Assembly: GCA_002483105.1 (NCBI GenBank)
Contig: DLHG01000009.1
Coordinates: 13,576 to 77,575 of the forward strand
DNA length: 64,000 bases
Source of the DNA: Bacteroidetes bacterium UBA7674
GTDB taxonomy: Bacteria > Bacteroidota > Bacteroidia > Chitinophagales > Chitinophagaceae
Direction of reading: 5' to 3'
Positions within the stretch are counted from its first letter, which is position 1, and the number at the start of each line of letters is the position of its first letter. The position numbers and the translations under genes are program-made. The notes beneath the pieces are model-generated. The model was not told the DNA's origin, searched no databases, and was given only the letters and a program-made list of their open reading frames with translations. Below, piece by piece: positions 25,675-35,079 of the stretch.

Positions 25675-27093
25675 ATGAAATTTTCATATATAATAGTCTT
25701 TTTGAGTTGTTTGGTAATCCTTACAGAAACTTCTTGCAGAAAAGAGCAGATACTGAATAGTGGCGGTCAGCTTACCTATTCTACCGATACGCTTACGTTC
25801 GATACTGTTTTTACAGCACAGGGCAGCTTCACCAATAGCTTTAAGATATACAACCCGCAATCACAAAGTGTGAAGGTGAGTTCGATAAGACTGGCTGGGG
25901 GAAGCAACTCGTATTTTAGCCTGAATGTAGATGGTTTTAAAGGTAAATCGGTTCAGGATATAGAGATAGCACCTAACGACAGCATATTTGTTTTCGCGAC
26001 TGTAAACATAGATCCTACCAATGACAATACACCTTTTGTAGTAGATGATAAAGTGATCGCTACTATGAATGGCAATGACTACGAACTGCCATTGGTTGCT
26101 TATGGACAAAATGCCTACTATATATATGACAGCATGCTGGCCACACAAACATGGCTCACCGACAAACCCTATATCATTATTAACAACGCTGCGGTGGATG
26201 AAAACCAAACACTGACCATACCGGCAGGATGCAGGATATACATGCACGCCAACTCGAGCTTATATGTGCTGGGTAAGCTTATGGTGAACGGGACGAAGAC
26301 TGATAGTGTCATCTTCCAGGGAGACAGGCTCGACAGGGGTTATTTTGGTTATGAAGGCTATCCCGGAGAGTGGGGTGGGATACTGTTTTTGGGGCAAAGC
26401 CAAGGTAGCGTAATAGACTATGCGATATTGAGAAATGGTGGAAATGGCTCGAGTGGTATCTCTGCGGCGCTATATGCTACTACCGACTCATTCGGTACGG
26501 CTGAGGTTACTTTTAAGCATGTTACCGTAGAGAATTCCATAGGTTATGGCCTGGTATGTTTTACAGCAATTGTGAGAGCTGAAAATTGTTTGTTTCATAC
26601 TACAGGTGCGCAGGCATTGGCGATATTCCAGGGTGGCAAGTATGATTTTATCAATTGTAATTTTATCAATTACGGCACTGATAAAGTTAGTCATATACAG
26701 AACCCGACTGTCGGGGTGCTCAACTATAGGAAAGAAGGGGAGAACAGCTTCGTAGTCAGCGATCTGGTGCAGAGTTCTTTTGTTAACTGTATCATCTGGG
26801 GTTCACTGGATAATGAACTGGTGCTGGATAGGCTGGAGAATGCTGCTTACGAATTAACTTTTGACCACTGCCTGATAAAGAAGAATACGGTAGAAGACCC
26901 GATGCCGGGCTATGTAACACAGGTAGAGAATATCATCAACCAGGAGCCGTTGTTTGTTGAAAATGCTAAGGGAAACTATCGCTTGCAGGCGGGCTCCCCA
27001 CTGATAGACAAAGGCAAAACGGTGAACATTGGCAACGACCTGGACGATAAGCCCTGGGTAGCGCCGTTCGATATAGGCTGTTACCAGTATTAA
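25675..27093 (+). CDS. Lipoprotein with parallel beta-helix repeats
   Basis: 472 residues from the ATG at 25675 (MKFSYIIVFLS), chosen because it gives a normal lipoprotein signal with lipobox TETSC (Cys21); the longer frame begins at a GTG and adds an unlikely hydrophobic stretch. An N-terminal Ig-like region (about 35-150) precedes stacked right-handed beta-helix rungs (HANSSLYVLGKLMVNG through the Cys/Asn-rich strands). The C-terminal SPLIDKGKTVN and PFDIGCYQY motif is the choice-of-anchor type common on such proteins. It probably binds or modifies surface carbohydrate, but no catalytic residues can be named. The stop overlaps the convergent idi stop by four bases. Confidence 0.85.
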   Translation: MKFSYIIVFLSCLVILTETSCRKEQILNSGGQLTYSTDTLTFDTVFTAQGSFTNSFKIYNPQSQSVKVSSIRLAGGSNSYFSLNVDGFKGKSVQDIEIAPNDSIFVFATVNIDPTNDNTPFVVDDKVIATMNGNDYELPLVAYGQNAYYIYDSMLATQTWLTDKPYIIINNAAVDENQTLTIPAGCRIYMHANSSLYVLGKLMVNGTKTDSVIFQGDRLDRGYFGYEGYPGEWGGILFLGQSQGSVIDYAILRNGGNGSSGISAALYATTDSFGTAEVTFKHVTVENSIGYGLVCFTAIVRAENCLFHTTGAQALAIFQGGKYDFINCNFINYGTDKVSHIQNPTVGVLNYRKEGENSFVVSDLVQSSFVNCIIWGSLDNELVLDRLENAAYELTFDHCLIKKNTVEDPMPGYVTQVENIINQEPLFVENAKGNYRLQAGSPLIDKGKTVNIGNDLDDKPWVAPFDIGCYQY

Positions 27094-27626
27094 GAAGCTA
27101 CATTCCGGTTTGCAAATTCAGTAAACCGCTGAAAGATTATTTTCATCCATTCTGTAAAGGCGGCCGGTTCTTGTTTTATCCATTCTGCCACTTCAGGAAG
27201 GCTTAAATATTTGTATGCTTTTACTTCTTTAGGGTCGGGGTTGCATTTTCCGTTGTAACGACCGATAAATACATGGTCGTATTCATGCTCTGTAAGTCCT
27301 CCACCAACTTTTGCCAGGTAAGTAAAATTAAATGCAGCCCCGAGGTTTGTTTCAATGCCCAACTCCTCTCTAAGCCGGCGATGAGCTGCCTGCAATGTAT
27401 CTTCCCCCGGGATAGGGTGAGAGCAACAGGTATTGGTCCATAGCCCGGCAGAGTGGTATTTCACTTCAGCTCTCTGTTGTATCAGCAATTCGTTATTGTC
27501 ATTCAGCAGGAATATGGAGAATGCCCGGTGTAGCACTCCTTTCTCATGTGCCTCCATCTTCTCCATTGTGCCGATCTGCTCGTCGTTCTCGTTTACTGTA
27601 ATTACATGATCCCTGTTTGTCGGCAT
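27090..27626 (-). CDS. idi: Isopentenyl-diphosphate delta-isomerase, type 1
   Basis: 178 residues with a Nudix-like fold. The catalytic Cys is at 67 in GLWTNTCCSHP; RRLREELGI and LTEHEYDHVF carry the acidic metal and proton-donor residues. The enzyme interconverts isopentenyl and dimethylallyl diphosphate at the head of isoprenoid synthesis (quinones, carotenoids, undecaprenyl). It is followed upstream in the same direction by a SRPBCC gene. Confidence 0.95.
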   Translation of the reverse strand: MPTNRDHVITVNENDEQIGTMEKMEAHEKGVLHRAFSIFLLNDNNELLIQQRAEVKYHSAGLWTNTCCSHPIPGEDTLQAAHRRLREELGIETNLGAAFNFTYLAKVGGGLTEHEYDHVFIGRYNGKCNPDPKEVKAYKYLSLPEVAEWIKQEPAAFTEWMKIIFQRFTEFANRNVAS

Positions 27627-27673
27627 AGTATAAAGTTAGTGGCCCTAGCTTATTGGTCGGTAGCGAACACTTA

Positions 27674-28138
27674 TTATTTTTTGTTAAAAAGCTCTTCGGT
27701 CTTTTTATACCTATAGTCAAAAATATCCTCGAGCATTCTACGCACAAACAAAGAATGTGCTACTACGCCAAGTACTGACAGGGGTAAGCTGTAGTGTACA
27801 ATATCTGTCATTAATGTGCCGCTATCTGTCTGTTTGAAATGGTGTTGATGATGCCATAGCTTATAAGGCCCTTTTCGTTGTTCGTCCACAAATAGAGTTT
27901 TATCCTGCACCTGGCTTATTTCCGTCATCCAGGGGATTTTTATGCCGAATAGTGGTGTGATGGTATAGGTGATCACCTGGCCAGCATATATGCTGGCCCT
28001 TTCCTGCAGGGACGTAGTAGTAAAATTCAGTTCTTTGGGTGTAAGGGCTGCGAGATTTTCAGGGTTAGAGAAGAAATCCCAAACGGTTTCAATATCTGCA
28101 TTAATAAGTTGTTCCCTTCGTATATGGTAAAGATTCAC
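27674..28138 (-). CDS. SRPBCC (START-like) ligand-binding protein
   Basis: 154 residues with the START-like helix-grip pattern: a first strand YHIRREQLINADIETVWDFFSNPENLAALTP (positions about 4-34) and a long C-terminal helix ending RRMLEDIFDYRYKKT. Members bind hydrophobic ligands or act as cyclases; many in Bacteroidota are associated with cell-division inhibitor or membrane-lipid genes. No catalytic residue identifies a reaction. It lies 47 bases upstream of idi in the same direction and may share its transcript. Confidence 0.8.
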   Translation of the reverse strand: MNLYHIRREQLINADIETVWDFFSNPENLAALTPKELNFTTTSLQERASIYAGQVITYTITPLFGIKIPWMTEISQVQDKTLFVDEQRKGPYKLWHHQHHFKQTDSGTLMTDIVHYSLPLSVLGVVAHSLFVRRMLEDIFDYRYKKTEELFNKK

Positions 28139-28268
28139 GACTTGTATTTGAATAATAGATGAAATGGATAAATAACAGAAGTTAAAGGGTAAATGTTTGT
28201 TCTTACTAAAAAAAAGGGGAATTTTACAAGATAGCGAACGAATACATTTTTTATTTTAATATTTTTCC

Positions 28269-29024
28269 ATGAAAAACTGGTTGTGCATCCTTTTTGTGCC
28301 TATATTATTTATGATGGGCTCTTGTGCCACAAGCAAATATAATTCTATTAACTATGGTACCAGTGTACCTGATAGCTTATTCCGACCTATAGATTATGTA
28401 TTGAGACCAGGAGACCTGGTAACAATACAAAGCTTTAATAACCTGTCTTCTGTGCTATATGAATCTACAATTAATAATAGTGCAGGTGGTGCTGATGTGC
28501 CGGACTATGAAGCTACCGTAGACAATGAGGGTTACCTGCCTTTGCCAAGAGCCGGAAGGGTAAAGGTGGGCGGCCTTACACAAAAGAATGCCACCCTGCT
28601 TGTAAGTAAGGCTTATGAGAATATTATTAATCAACCGGAATTTGACTTGAGAATATCCAGTATGAAGGTAAATGTGCTGGGTGCTGTAAATAAGCAGGGC
28701 AGCTATGTGATGACACGTGAAAACCTTACCCTATCGGATGCTTTTGCATTAGCGGAAGGTGTGAAGTATGAAAATATGGCCAAGAAGGTAACAATAATAA
28801 GAGATGGCCTGAGTATGGAATTCAAATTGAGTGCGTCAGAAATGGGTAATCCCCGCCTGAACTCAATTATCATCAAGGATAATGATGTGGTATATGTAAA
28901 ACCTTCCAGTGCTAGTATTAATGCACCTAAGATATTCCAATACACAGCCTTTCTCGCTCCTATCGGAACTATCATTAGTGCTATATCATTATATACAACG
29001 ATCGTGAGTCTTAGAAATCAATAA
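28269..29024 (+). CDS. Polysaccharide export outer-membrane lipoprotein (Wza/OPX type)
   Basis: 251 residues. Signal and lipobox MMGSC with Cys19. A poly-export domain at about 42-110 (YVLRPGDLVTIQ, then VDNEGYLPLPRAGRVKVGGLT) is followed by a SLBB-type domain (VNVLGAVNKQGSYVM). A hydrophobic C-terminal segment at about 220-245 suggests insertion in a membrane, as in many Bacteroidota OPX proteins. It forms the outer exit of a Wzx/Wzy exopolysaccharide system and heads the operon of five plus-strand genes. Confidence 0.92.
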   Translation: MKNWLCILFVPILFMMGSCATSKYNSINYGTSVPDSLFRPIDYVLRPGDLVTIQSFNNLSSVLYESTINNSAGGADVPDYEATVDNEGYLPLPRAGRVKVGGLTQKNATLLVSKAYENIINQPEFDLRISSMKVNVLGAVNKQGSYVMTRENLTLSDAFALAEGVKYENMAKKVTIIRDGLSMEFKLSASEMGNPRLNSIIIKDNDVVYVKPSSASINAPKIFQYTAFLAPIGTIISAISLYTTIVSLRNQ

Positions 29025-29032
29025 TACGTGCA

Positions 29033-29803
29033 ATGGGGTTGTTAGGAGATTTTTTTTTAAAGAAAGGCAAGGCCGTGGAGCGTAAAAAAACGGTGTTGCC
29101 TCCGTTATATGATTGGCTGAAGGTAGATATGCACAACCATATTTTGCCGGGCATAGACGATGGGTCGCCTGATGTAGCTACAAGTCTCGAATTTTTGAGA
29201 CGATACCATCAGCTTGGGTTTACAACAGTTTTTGCCACCTCGCATATTCGTCACCCATTATTCCCCAACAACAGGGAAATAATTAAAAATGCCTGGGAAC
29301 AATTGGAAGCAGCTCCGGGAAGGAAAGATATTCCCGTTAAACTCTTGTATAGTGCGGAATATTTTATTGACGACCACTTCCTGGATCTTATCAATAAAAA
29401 TGAACTGATGCCTTTTTCGGGTAGCTATATATTGGCGGAACTGTCTTTGTCCAGCAGATCATATCTGGATATGGATCAGATAGCCGGCCAACTGATAGGA
29501 AAAGGAATGCACCCGATATTGGCACATCCGGAAAGATACTTATACTGGAGTAAGTCCCTGGATGTATTTCAGAAACTAAAGTCAGGGGGGTGGTTGTTGC
29601 AAGTCAATCTGATGTCGTTACTCGGCTATTATGGTAAAATAGAGCAAAGGGTATCAACACATTTGTTGCAAGAAGGCCTTGTGGACTTTATAGGAACTGA
29701 TGCACACAGGCTGAACCATTTTGATATTATCAGCTCTATAGATCCTAAACAACTAGAGCTATTAAAGAAAACTTATTTAATCAATAAATTATTGACTCCT
29801 TGA
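29033..29803 (+). CDS. CpsB/CapC-type protein-tyrosine phosphatase (PHP fold)
   Basis: 256 residues with a PHP metallophosphatase motif KVDMHNHILPGIDDG near 31-44, followed by TSHIRHP, AHPERY and FIGTDAHR, the metal ligands of the family. In exopolysaccharide systems this enzyme dephosphorylates the tyrosine-rich tail of the Wzc-type kinase and so resets polymerisation. That kinase is encoded directly downstream, with overlapping stop and start codons (TGATG). Confidence 0.92.
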   Translation: MGLLGDFFLKKGKAVERKKTVLPPLYDWLKVDMHNHILPGIDDGSPDVATSLEFLRRYHQLGFTTVFATSHIRHPLFPNNREIIKNAWEQLEAAPGRKDIPVKLLYSAEYFIDDHFLDLINKNELMPFSGSYILAELSLSSRSYLDMDQIAGQLIGKGMHPILAHPERYLYWSKSLDVFQKLKSGGWLLQVNLMSLLGYYGKIEQRVSTHLLQEGLVDFIGTDAHRLNHFDIISSIDPKQLELLKKTYLINKLLTP

Positions 29804-32217
29804 TGAGAAACGATCGATCTTCTAATAGCCCACAAAAGGGAGCAGATAATACGGATAGGATCATTATCAATCCTCTAATACTACTGCGAATAATCTGGAG
29901 CAGGTGGTACTGGTTACTTATTTCTGTAATAGTGTGTCTGTCAGTTGGCTATTTGTATGCTAAGTCTGTACAAAGAAAATTTTCATCCGAGGCATTATTA
30001 AAATACGATAAAAAGACTAATGAATCTAAATTCTCACCTACTAAAATGTTGGGGGGTGATGATGGAAGCTCAGAGTACATGGCTGAGGTATATAGTGTGA
30101 AATCCAGCTCTGTTGTAGAGAAGGCATTAGATTCATTGAAGGCCGATTTTTATTTTACAGCTAAAGAAGGGTTGAGGGGTGTTAATATTTATCCCATGAA
30201 ACCCTTCACGTACGATGTTCTTGATTATAACGTGGACCTCTTCTCAGGCGGTGAATTTACCCTGATAAGAAAAGACAAAGCATATGATATTAGTTTTGAG
30301 AACGAAGAAATGGATAAGCCTATAGTATTCAGTAGCATTAAGCCGGGTACTATTATTAAAGTGCCGGGGTTGGCTTTTAGTATCACAAGTAATGTTACTA
30401 CAGACAAGAAAAAAATCAAATTCACTTACATAGATTATTGGGCGAAAAGAAGTATTTCAGATAGGATTGTTATGAAGGAGGCCGAGCGGAATATGCCTGT
30501 TATCAAGGCTAGCTTCTCTTCAGACAGCAGGCCTTTCACAAAAGATTTCTTACGCACACTTATCAATACCTATAGAAATTATGATGTCGACGTAAAAAGA
30601 AAATCTTCTGACAGGACATTGTCGTTCATCAATGAGCAGTTAAATGCATTTGAATCTCTGATGAGGAAGTCTTCGTCTAAACTGCAGAATATAAAGCAGG
30701 AGTACGACCTACTTGATGTTGGCGCTACCTCCTCTCAGTATATGCAAAGTATTTCTGACCTCAGAACGAGAAAACTGAACCTGGAAATACAAGAAAAAAA
30801 CTTTGACCTTGTAACAGATGATATCAAGAACAATAAAGAGGTTGTAGCCAATGTTGTGGGTTGGGATGGCACTACTGATCCCTTTCTCAACAAGATGTTG
30901 CAAGACTTGAATGAGTATATCGGTAGAAGAAAACAAAACCTGATCAATTTCTCGGAAGAGTCTGTAGTAATCAGGAATATAGATGATGTTATAGCGACCC
31001 TCAAATACAAGATCATTGAGAATATTAAGCTCCAACGCAAGAAAAGTGAACAGGCATATAGCGCATACAACAAACAAATTGCAGATCTAAGCAGGGACCT
31101 TGGTAGAATGCCATCGGCAGAGCGTGATTTGATATATACTACCTCCGATGTGGAGGTGAATAAGAACATTTATACTTTGTTGCTGAATAAAAAGCTGGAA
31201 ACCTCTATTGATAAAGCCGGACAAACTGCATCTTTTTCAGTAATTGAAGAATCAATGGTTGCCACACAAACAGCTCCGTTTGAAAAATTAATTCTGTTGA
31301 TATCTGCATTTCTCGGTCTTATTGTAGGAGTGATTTCGATACTGTTAAAACGTATCTTCAATAACAAGTTTACCAATATCGGAGCATTGGCAAAAGACAG
31401 GCACATATCGCTTCTGGGTGTTATTGATCATCATAACAATGCAAAAGAGTTTGGCGAGCAGAATTTGGTTTCAGGATATGCAGACAATGGGCCATTTGTG
31501 GAGTCGATAAATAATATCCGTACTAATCTGCTTTTCCTGGCTAAAAAAGCAAAAGGTAATATAGTAGCAATAACATCTGAAATGTCAGGCGAGGGTAAGT
31601 CTTTTGTAGCATTAAATTTAGCTGCGGCCCTTGCAAAGGTTGACAAATCAGTAATAATTGTAGCAAGCGATTTAAGGCGTTCGAGGTTACACAAACAATT
31701 TAATGTGTCCAACGACTCAGGATTGAGTACTTACCTGGAGGGGAATGCACAGGGTTTAGGGAGTGTTGTCAGGAAGTCTAAGGTCAATCAGCTCGATTTT
31801 ATTAATGCCGGTCCGGTACCCCGGAATCCATCAGAACTTATATTGAAGGATCGTTTCTGGAAACTTCTGGATCAATTAAAGAATGAGTATGATTTCATCA
31901 TCATTGATACCGCACCTGTGGGTATGGTAAGTGACAGTATGCCGATACTGCGCTTTTCCGATATAAATATCTTCGTTGTTCGTTGGTTGTATTCCGGAAA
32001 AGACAGCGATGAACTGCCGGCCAAATTTGCTGAAGAGAACCAGTTAAGCAATGTCAAAGTTGTGGTAAATGATTTCAGACGTGATAATCTGTATGAGAAT
32101 ATGGATGGAAAAGATGGATCTTATAACAAGTATTTTTCCAACTATGGTAAATATAATAGCGATGACGACATCAGGCGTAAGCCTTTGTGGAAAAGAATAG
32201 CCTCCTACAACAGGTAA
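29803..32217 (+). CDS. Wzc-type chain-length determinant and bacterial tyrosine kinase
   Basis: 804 residues from the ATG at 29803 (TGATG with the phosphatase stop; a TTG start one codon earlier is possible). A membrane helix near 33-52, a long periplasmic Wzz-like domain with coiled coil (about 55-480), and a second helix near 490-510 precede the cytoplasmic BY-kinase. This has Walker A in SGEGKSFVALNLA, A' in IIVASDLRRSRL and Walker B in YDFIIIDTAPVG. The last about 45 residues carry a tyrosine cluster (LYENM, SYNKYFSNYGKY), the autophosphorylation tail. It controls polymer length and export together with the OPX lipoprotein. Confidence 0.95.
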   Translation: MRNDRSSNSPQKGADNTDRIIINPLILLRIIWSRWYWLLISVIVCLSVGYLYAKSVQRKFSSEALLKYDKKTNESKFSPTKMLGGDDGSSEYMAEVYSVKSSSVVEKALDSLKADFYFTAKEGLRGVNIYPMKPFTYDVLDYNVDLFSGGEFTLIRKDKAYDISFENEEMDKPIVFSSIKPGTIIKVPGLAFSITSNVTTDKKKIKFTYIDYWAKRSISDRIVMKEAERNMPVIKASFSSDSRPFTKDFLRTLINTYRNYDVDVKRKSSDRTLSFINEQLNAFESLMRKSSSKLQNIKQEYDLLDVGATSSQYMQSISDLRTRKLNLEIQEKNFDLVTDDIKNNKEVVANVVGWDGTTDPFLNKMLQDLNEYIGRRKQNLINFSEESVVIRNIDDVIATLKYKIIENIKLQRKKSEQAYSAYNKQIADLSRDLGRMPSAERDLIYTTSDVEVNKNIYTLLLNKKLETSIDKAGQTASFSVIEESMVATQTAPFEKLILLISAFLGLIVGVISILLKRIFNNKFTNIGALAKDRHISLLGVIDHHNNAKEFGEQNLVSGYADNGPFVESINNIRTNLLFLAKKAKGNIVAITSEMSGEGKSFVALNLAAALAKVDKSVIIVASDLRRSRLHKQFNVSNDSGLSTYLEGNAQGLGSVVRKSKVNQLDFINAGPVPRNPSELILKDRFWKLLDQLKNEYDFIIIDTAPVGMVSDSMPILRFSDINIFVVRWLYSGKDSDELPAKFAEENQLSNVKVVVNDFRRDNLYENMDGKDGSYNKYFSNYGKYNSDDDIRRKPLWKRIASYNR

Positions 32218-33512
32218 TGACCATAACTATAAGTAAGAAAGATTTTTTGTCAAAAATAGCTGCTATTGCTATCGCAATAGTATGCTTTGTTGCTTATAAC
32301 TCTCTGCATGATAGCAAACTGGTCTATATAATGTCGCTTGTTTGTTGTGGTATTTTATTATTGCGTTCTATTAAGTATAAGTTCCTTTTCATTTTTTACT
32401 TTTTTGTTAGTTCCTACCTTATTTTTCTGTATCCGCACTATTTGGGTAATTTATCATTAGGCGGGCTTCAGTTTGCCGGGGAGAACTTCTACGATAAGTG
32501 CTTATATCTCTTTTCTGTTTTTCTTTCAGCAATCCTGTTCTTTTACAAAAATGTGCCGTTAATCTCCATTAATGAAAGGCTGGATATCAAGGACAATGCG
32601 TTTGTTTTCTATCTCAATATCATTATCTCTATTATCATCATCATGTACGGCAGTAGCGGCCGAACAATATTTGAGGCTTCATATGGCTACAACGATGGCG
32701 CGATCACTACAATCAACAGTTATTTCTGTGTATTCTACCTTGCTGCTTATTTTAGTTCAGGACGTATTCGAGGGCGCCTCTTCTTATTAAATGCTATTGC
32801 AATTGTTTATTGTGTCAGTGTCCTACTAATTGGCGGACGTGGTGCAACGATCTCTATGGCATTAGTGTTTTATCTCTTGGTTTTGGATCAGCGAATTTCG
32901 TTTGTTGGTTTGTTGTCAGGCATACTTGTATTTTTTGTATTCCTGGTATTTTGGGCATTTGTAAGAGTCGGGCGCGCCGATGCCTTTTTTTCCCTTGGGC
33001 TGGATGGTATCCAGGATATTTTTGGTCTTGGGGTGTCAGATAACAGATATACAATGCAGGGGGGGCATCATACCGATATATTCTATGCATCTACACGTAT
33101 TATATCTATGACAGACATCGGGGTAATAAACTTCGGTGACAGGATATACGCCTTTTTTCTGTTTGTCATTTCAGTATTTGTTCCATACTCTGTATTGCCG
33201 CCTATTGCGAACTTAGCATCCTACATGGTTGGCGACTACAGTTCTCTAGGTGGCGGGATGGTATTTGCCTATTTCTATACTTTTTTATCTTATTTTGGAG
33301 TCATACTGATAGCGTATATTATTAATGTAGTATGGAATAAGTTGCGGACGTCAACTAACAAATACACGCTGATATATTGCATATTGGTATTTGCGATGAT
33401 GAATGGTTGGGTTGCGTACAATCCCATAACACTATTTAAATTATGCTTGTGGGGTGTGATGTATGTTTATTTCCTGGATGTCGTAACGGCTAATTTAATA
33501 AAGAAAAAATAG
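32217..33512 (+). CDS. Polytopic membrane protein, probable polysaccharide polymerase (Wzy-like)
   Basis: 431 residues from the ATG at 32217, which overlaps the kinase stop by one base (TAATG); an in-frame start 30 bases upstream is less likely. About ten to twelve hydrophobic helices are separated by short loops, with a larger loop (about 245-285, GLGVSDNRYTMQGGHH) as found in Wzy and O-antigen polymerases. The conserved-looking segment LLIGGRGATISMAL carries an Arg after a helix, a feature of these polymerases. Sequence identity among Wzy proteins is very low, so the call depends on topology and on its place between kinase and flippase genes. Confidence 0.7.
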   Translation: MTITISKKDFLSKIAAIAIAIVCFVAYNSLHDSKLVYIMSLVCCGILLLRSIKYKFLFIFYFFVSSYLIFLYPHYLGNLSLGGLQFAGENFYDKCLYLFSVFLSAILFFYKNVPLISINERLDIKDNAFVFYLNIIISIIIIMYGSSGRTIFEASYGYNDGAITTINSYFCVFYLAAYFSSGRIRGRLFLLNAIAIVYCVSVLLIGGRGATISMALVFYLLVLDQRISFVGLLSGILVFFVFLVFWAFVRVGRADAFFSLGLDGIQDIFGLGVSDNRYTMQGGHHTDIFYASTRIISMTDIGVINFGDRIYAFFLFVISVFVPYSVLPPIANLASYMVGDYSSLGGGMVFAYFYTFLSYFGVILIAYIINVVWNKLRTSTNKYTLIYCILVFAMMNGWVAYNPITLFKLCLWGVMYVYFLDVVTANLIKKK

Positions 33513-33555
33513 GCTTAAGTATTATTTTCATAAGGCTGAAAAACTTAGTGCTTTC

Positions 33556-35079
33556 ATGAGCATCTCCCGAAAAAGTATTTTTCTGAATCTTTTCTGGTCT
33601 TCTGCCAGCTTTGTTACAAGTCTTCTAAGGACTTTGTTACTCATCCCGGTCTTTTTAAGTAATTGGAATAACCAGTCATATGGTTTTTGGTTAGTGATAT
33701 TTTACTTCTATTCCACCGTCATCTATGTGATTGAGGGGTATAGCCGCTACACAATTAATGAATACTCAAAGCATTTTTTTAAGGATAAGTTATCGGCTTA
33801 TAAATATTTTGGTAACGGACTAAGGGTTTTGATCTTTGCTTCAGTTTTAAGTTGTGTCCTCTTTTTTATTATTATTCAGTTTAGTTATCCTGTAGAAAAG
33901 TTATTTCATGTTAATGAGACAACTATTGACGCGTACTCATTGCAGTATTCTCTGCTTATAATACTTATGCTGGCGTGCGTGCATAGTATAGCTAAGTACT
34001 TAGGGTATGCTATTCTGCCTCACGGGAAGATATATGTACCCGAAAGATTCATCAGCATTTATGTTATTGTTGAAGCATTAATATGGCTTATAGCTTCAAC
34101 AGGGTATTTTACCGTTTTTCAGTGTTTTGTGGTGTATGGGGTGGTATTATCTTTAGTTTCCATCTTTTTCGTGTTCATTATTGCCCGTAAGCATTCATAT
34201 TATAAAGTAATTTTTACTCGTGGAAGCCTGAAAGAGGGGTTGAAGATATCTGTAAAGCCACTTTTCTTTATCGTTAATAATTTCTGTGAGAAATTTACAG
34301 TAGAAGGATTGGTCATTATTGTTTCCGCTTTGTTCTCAGCGCTAATGGTGCCAGTTTATTCCGCTATACGCACTATGGCGAACCTGATGGTTACAGGTAC
34401 TAATATGGTTGTTTCAACCTTTACAATAGAGTACCAAAAACATAGTGTCAACCGCGATGGTAAATCATTGCTGAATCTGTTTAATGCTACCTGGCTCCTG
34501 GTGGGCTTTATTGTTAATTATGGTATAGTTGTATTTTATCCCTTTTTACCTTCAATATTCAGGGTTTGGACAAAATACAAACTGGAATTTGACCCCTTGT
34601 TTTTCAATTATGTCTTAGCTGCAAGCATCTTTATCGTGTATGGGTCAAATATTATAACGTACCTGAAATCAGTTAATAGAATTAAAGAAGTATTTACCGT
34701 ATCGGTAGCAAGAGCAGCCATTCTATTACTGTTGATTATTATTTTCCCCAAGAAATTAGTTTTCATCGGGCTTTGCCTGTTGATAACCGAATTTATAATC
34801 AACATGTTACTGCTTAATTTTTTCCTCTATTTTGAGTTGGGAAAGATGCAGACCGGCCCTGTGGTGGGAAAAATATTCTGGAATATGTTACCTTTTGCTA
34901 TAAGTGCCTTGTATATTCTTACTAACGAATACTTTTCGTTTGAGCCATATATAAAAATGACGATAACCCTTATTGTAATAACTGTCGGGTATTTTTTGCA
35001 GATCATGAAAGTAGATAACGAAGCATTGGTTGTCCGCTTACAGATAATAAAACACAAATTATTGGGTAAGGGGAGGTGA
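33556..35079 (+). CDS. Oligosaccharide flippase, Wzx/MATE-like
   Basis: 507 residues with twelve to fourteen predicted helices spread over the full length and few charged loops, the layout of Wzx-type lipid-linked oligosaccharide flippases. The N-terminus SRKSIFLNLFWSSASFVTSLL resembles that family. It would move undecaprenyl-linked repeat units to the periplasmic face for the polymerase encoded just before it. It is the last plus-strand gene of the operon; the convergent glycosyltransferase gene begins its stop immediately after. Confidence 0.85.
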   Translation: MSISRKSIFLNLFWSSASFVTSLLRTLLLIPVFLSNWNNQSYGFWLVIFYFYSTVIYVIEGYSRYTINEYSKHFFKDKLSAYKYFGNGLRVLIFASVLSCVLFFIIIQFSYPVEKLFHVNETTIDAYSLQYSLLIILMLACVHSIAKYLGYAILPHGKIYVPERFISIYVIVEALIWLIASTGYFTVFQCFVVYGVVLSLVSIFFVFIIARKHSYYKVIFTRGSLKEGLKISVKPLFFIVNNFCEKFTVEGLVIIVSALFSALMVPVYSAIRTMANLMVTGTNMVVSTFTIEYQKHSVNRDGKSLLNLFNATWLLVGFIVNYGIVVFYPFLPSIFRVWTKYKLEFDPLFFNYVLAASIFIVYGSNIITYLKSVNRIKEVFTVSVARAAILLLLIIIFPKKLVFIGLCLLITEFIINMLLLNFFLYFELGKMQTGPVVGKIFWNMLPFAISALYILTNEYFSFEPYIKMTITLIVITVGYFLQIMKVDNEALVVRLQIIKHKLLGKGR